In this document: piece after piece, positions 61,166 through 64,000 of the stretch | Layout: every line of letters starts with the position of its first letter | How positions within the stretch are numbered: position 1 is the stretch's first letter | Assembly (NCBI RefSeq): GCF_000150275.1 | Contig: NW_002060978.1 | Coordinates: 124,001-188,000 of the forward strand | DNA: 64,000 nt | Direction: 5' to 3' | Origin: Trichoplax adhaerens | Taxonomy: Eukaryota; Placozoa; Uniplacotomia; Trichoplacea; Trichoplacidae | Position numbers and translations under genes: made by a program | The notes under the pieces: generated by a model | Seen by the model: only the letters and a program-made list of their open reading frames with translations | Databases searched by the model: none | What the model was told of the DNA's origin: nothing

Positions 61166-64000
61166 TGTACCAGAGGCAGGGAGCCACGTACTACCGAGAG
61201 AGTGACATTCAATCGTCTCTGCGAGTGGTCTGGCCTACAGGAATAAGCAAGAATGTTTGAAATGTTTTAAATCGCGCGGGTACCCTAAAGCATGGATACT
61301 TGGTGTTTAGTATCATGCAAAACACGAAATACAAATTCTAAGCAGTCAATGAAAGGATTTTCCTTCATTTTGACGTACTGTTTCATGAAGTAGCAGAGAG
61401 TAACAGGAAACCAACACTTCTCGACGTCAGCAACTTTTTTCCTTAGTCATTTTACTATACCGCTGGACGGAAATCGTACACCGTGCTGCAGCCAGTGATG
61501 GACTCGACTTAAGCAGTCTTCACTGCAGGATCCTACATCATCCGTAGATGCTACTATTCTAGTTGGAAGAAAAGGACTCCAACAAAGTTCCTCTCTCTAC
61601 ACTTCAGTGCCGAATATTCAGTTATTAAAAGCTGCTGTAATGCTTGCCTATATCACTTTGACACAGGTGTCTTTCTTGACTGCAAAGGACACAACAACTT
61701 AAATGCAGGGCAGATACCGTATCGATGGCACAAAAGGAATCATTCATTTCCAGTTGAAACAACGCTCTCTGGCTTGCTATAGTCTGTATGCTAGAGGAGC
61801 GTGTTATGGACTAGAGAATACACTCATCATAATCCATGACAAAGTCATTGAAAATATTCGAGATTGGCCAGGTTGGAACGGATTGCTATTTCAAATCAAA
61901 GTACGCAAAGTAAACTCCAACAAGAGACTGACCTTCTGATTTTCTTCGATAGTGGCCTGTAACACATTGAATACGGACCTTCTCCAATCGTTAGGAGGCC
62001 ACAAGAACTCTATCTTTCTCTTACACTAGATTATAAACCCAATTTTTACTAAAAAATCAACCAATTCATAGTACAGTAAATTTACCCAAACATGAATGAT
62101 CATTGCTTAGATAATATAAAAACAGGTTATCTAAACATGTATCGAACATGATTAGATAAATCGTTATCAGTAAGTTGCTAATTAAGTTATCTAGCGATAA
62201 CCATGTTACTGGGTAATAAATGTATAATTCATTATAAGCAAAAGTCATAGCAATTGCTTATGAATTTATAGCAACAGGAATTATACCTTTATCAAACGGT
62301 TGTTAGGTACGATTATAGATAGGAAAACTTAAAAGCGAAGAAGGCAATCGGAGTCATAACTCTAGCCTATTCAGATTTCCAAAATATGCCGATCAGTTTA
62401 ATGGTTCACTCAGGTATATGATCGGCACAACGATGTTGCAAAATGATATATCTCAATATAATTGATTGCACAACATGGACGTGTGCTAATCACTACCATT
62501 TCCTTATAAAACAAAGTGTAGACGAAGTTGAATGAGCCTAGTTTGTATCAAGATAGTCACGAACTTGCAAGAAAATAACTACATGCATATTCATGAATTC
62601 GTAGACAAGTAGACGCGGAAAAAACATGCAACAAATCTAAAATTAACCCCACCTTTTACAAAATGTATAAAATAGACAGACTTCTATTCTACCTCGACTT
62701 GTACAAATTGTATTTACTTCAATAGAATGGAAGCGCTCTGACAATAATAAATCATCGGAAATGGTATTGGAATCAGTCGCATAATAGATGGACAGAAGCA
62801 GTTTCCGCTTGCAAAATCATAACATTGCATAGACGTAATTACACTATTTATCCCATTATCTTAACTTCATACTATTAGCAAACGATAATTTTAATCCGCC
62901 ATAAATAATCTTCCTGATTATATATTTATATCTATTAATATCCTAAGACCAGATGACAAAGTGTAAAAAACTATTGATAATGGTGCAATTAAAAAAATGA
63001 TAGATCAAGACAGTATAATGATTTAGAGGATAACTTGACAAATCAGACAGATTAGTTATTCACGTCTGCAAGTATTTGCGATATTTTTGGTCTGTTAATT
63101 GTTTTGGCCAATTCTACAGTGTTAGAATAGACAATCACGCCGTTGCTACAGAGCTCGAACGCAACAAAATGATACTCGTTCAGAAAGACTAACGGAGTAT
63201 AGTCCGAGCTTAATATCCCAATCAGTCACTAATTTGATATTGAACAAAAAAATTTTTATTTGCTTATGCTATTGCTGATTGCAATTTGCATTAATGTATT
63301 ACATGAATCAGAGGCAGAAGTGCTGTTTATTGTTTCCCTTGAGAACAGCACATGTGCCAGTGAGAATAGCGGAAACCATAGGCATCGTTAGGTAAACAAG
63401 AGATGTCACTGCTTCTCTCAACTACTGCTGCTATGAAAGAATCAACGGTCTCTATTTCACCCTCCTATCCTTATCCTTTAAATTCAATCATTGTCGCATA
63501 CGATATATAAAATTCGATAGCATAGAGATTCATCAGCGTTCTAATTAAAAACTGCAATCAAGTCTTTATTTGCTAACACTGAAATCGCAAAACAAACACA
63601 TTNTCCTGCGCGATTTGTCTGAGGCTATTCCTATTTATTATGCTAATTGCTTGATTGTAATGATTAGCATCATTTTTACTAGAATTAATTAATTTCAATT
63701 CATGTGACTAAGTGGATAATAGGCTTATGATATAATCGTTATGATTATAATCAAAAAAACAGAAATGATAACGTTAACGAGATGTTGAACACTGTACAGT
63801 ACATTATAATTATCGTTGAAGTTAGCTTGACGATCTCTCTAATCAAATCAACGATCATCGTTTAATATCAATTTTAAGTATGGTCTATTCTTGAATAGGG
63901 CAATTAAAGAAATCGACAGAAGATTTATTGTAATACAAGGATTTAGTATTATCTAGAAGTTATTAGACACCACGACAAAGTGGCTTTAATATTTAATGCA
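61166..64000. other. right-hand flank, no gene called
   Basis: From 61,440 to 61,940 the sequence is richer in G+C. The open frame 61,703-61,939 (plus) includes GRYRIDGTKGIIHFQLKQ, following an acceptor-like 'aaatgcag'; I do not recognise it and see no partner exons. A hint of a beta-strand repeat like that of Cu/Zn superoxide dismutase is too weak to call. The rest is AT-rich with no open frames of note; base 63,603 is undetermined (N). Confidence 0.4.

Noticed and set aside
63603-63603. Single undetermined base N
   Set aside because: A sequencing ambiguity in non-coding sequence; no biological meaning.

Overview
This window reads as nuclear DNA of an early-branching animal. It is AT-rich, most genes are split by GT-AG introns of about 90 bp to 2 kb, and the recognisable products are animal proteins: a class A GPCR, thioredoxin, YIPF6, glucosamine-6-phosphate deaminase, a WW/FERM protein of the FRMPD family, and SLX4. 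A placozoan (Trichoplax/Hoilungia type) fits best, but that is inference; no species marker was identified.

Layout. 0.8-2.1 kb holds an intronless class A GPCR (+). From 2.1 to 23.1 kb I see no convincing gene. This 21 kb is largely a chain of old, unrelated, degenerate tandem arrays, most with a unit of about 115-135 bp (others about 62, 92 and 190 bp). At 23.2 kb is a first-exon candidate with an N-myristoylation start. A complete five-exon thioredoxin (+) is at 26.9-28.0 kb. YIPF6 (-, six exons, 31.5-34.4 kb) and glucosamine-6-phosphate deaminase (+, four exons, 36.5-38.7 kb) are divergent. The 2.1 kb between them contains a palindromic TACAGTACTGTA satellite. Further tandem arrays fill 40-41.4 and 43.7-45.4 kb. 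At 45.6-54.8 kb lies a 17-exon WW-WW-FERM gene (+), convergent with a 13-exon SLX4 gene (-, 56.0-60.7 kb). A second palindromic TACAGTAC array sits just upstream of SLX4. I see no supportable gene in the last 3 kb.

Gene models were built by eye: I joined exons at GT/AG sites, checked that reading phase carries across every junction, and compared the result with the remembered architecture of each family. Thioredoxin, YIPF6, deaminase and SLX4 are phase-consistent from start to stop. The FERM gene is phase-consistent too, with one weak junction (exon 12/13). The genes do not form one pathway: they cover signalling (GPCR, FERM scaffold), redox, Golgi membrane traffic, amino-sugar metabolism and DNA repair. 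The most unusual content is non-coding: serial eroded tandem arrays of similar unit length, and a self-complementary satellite at gene 5' flanks.
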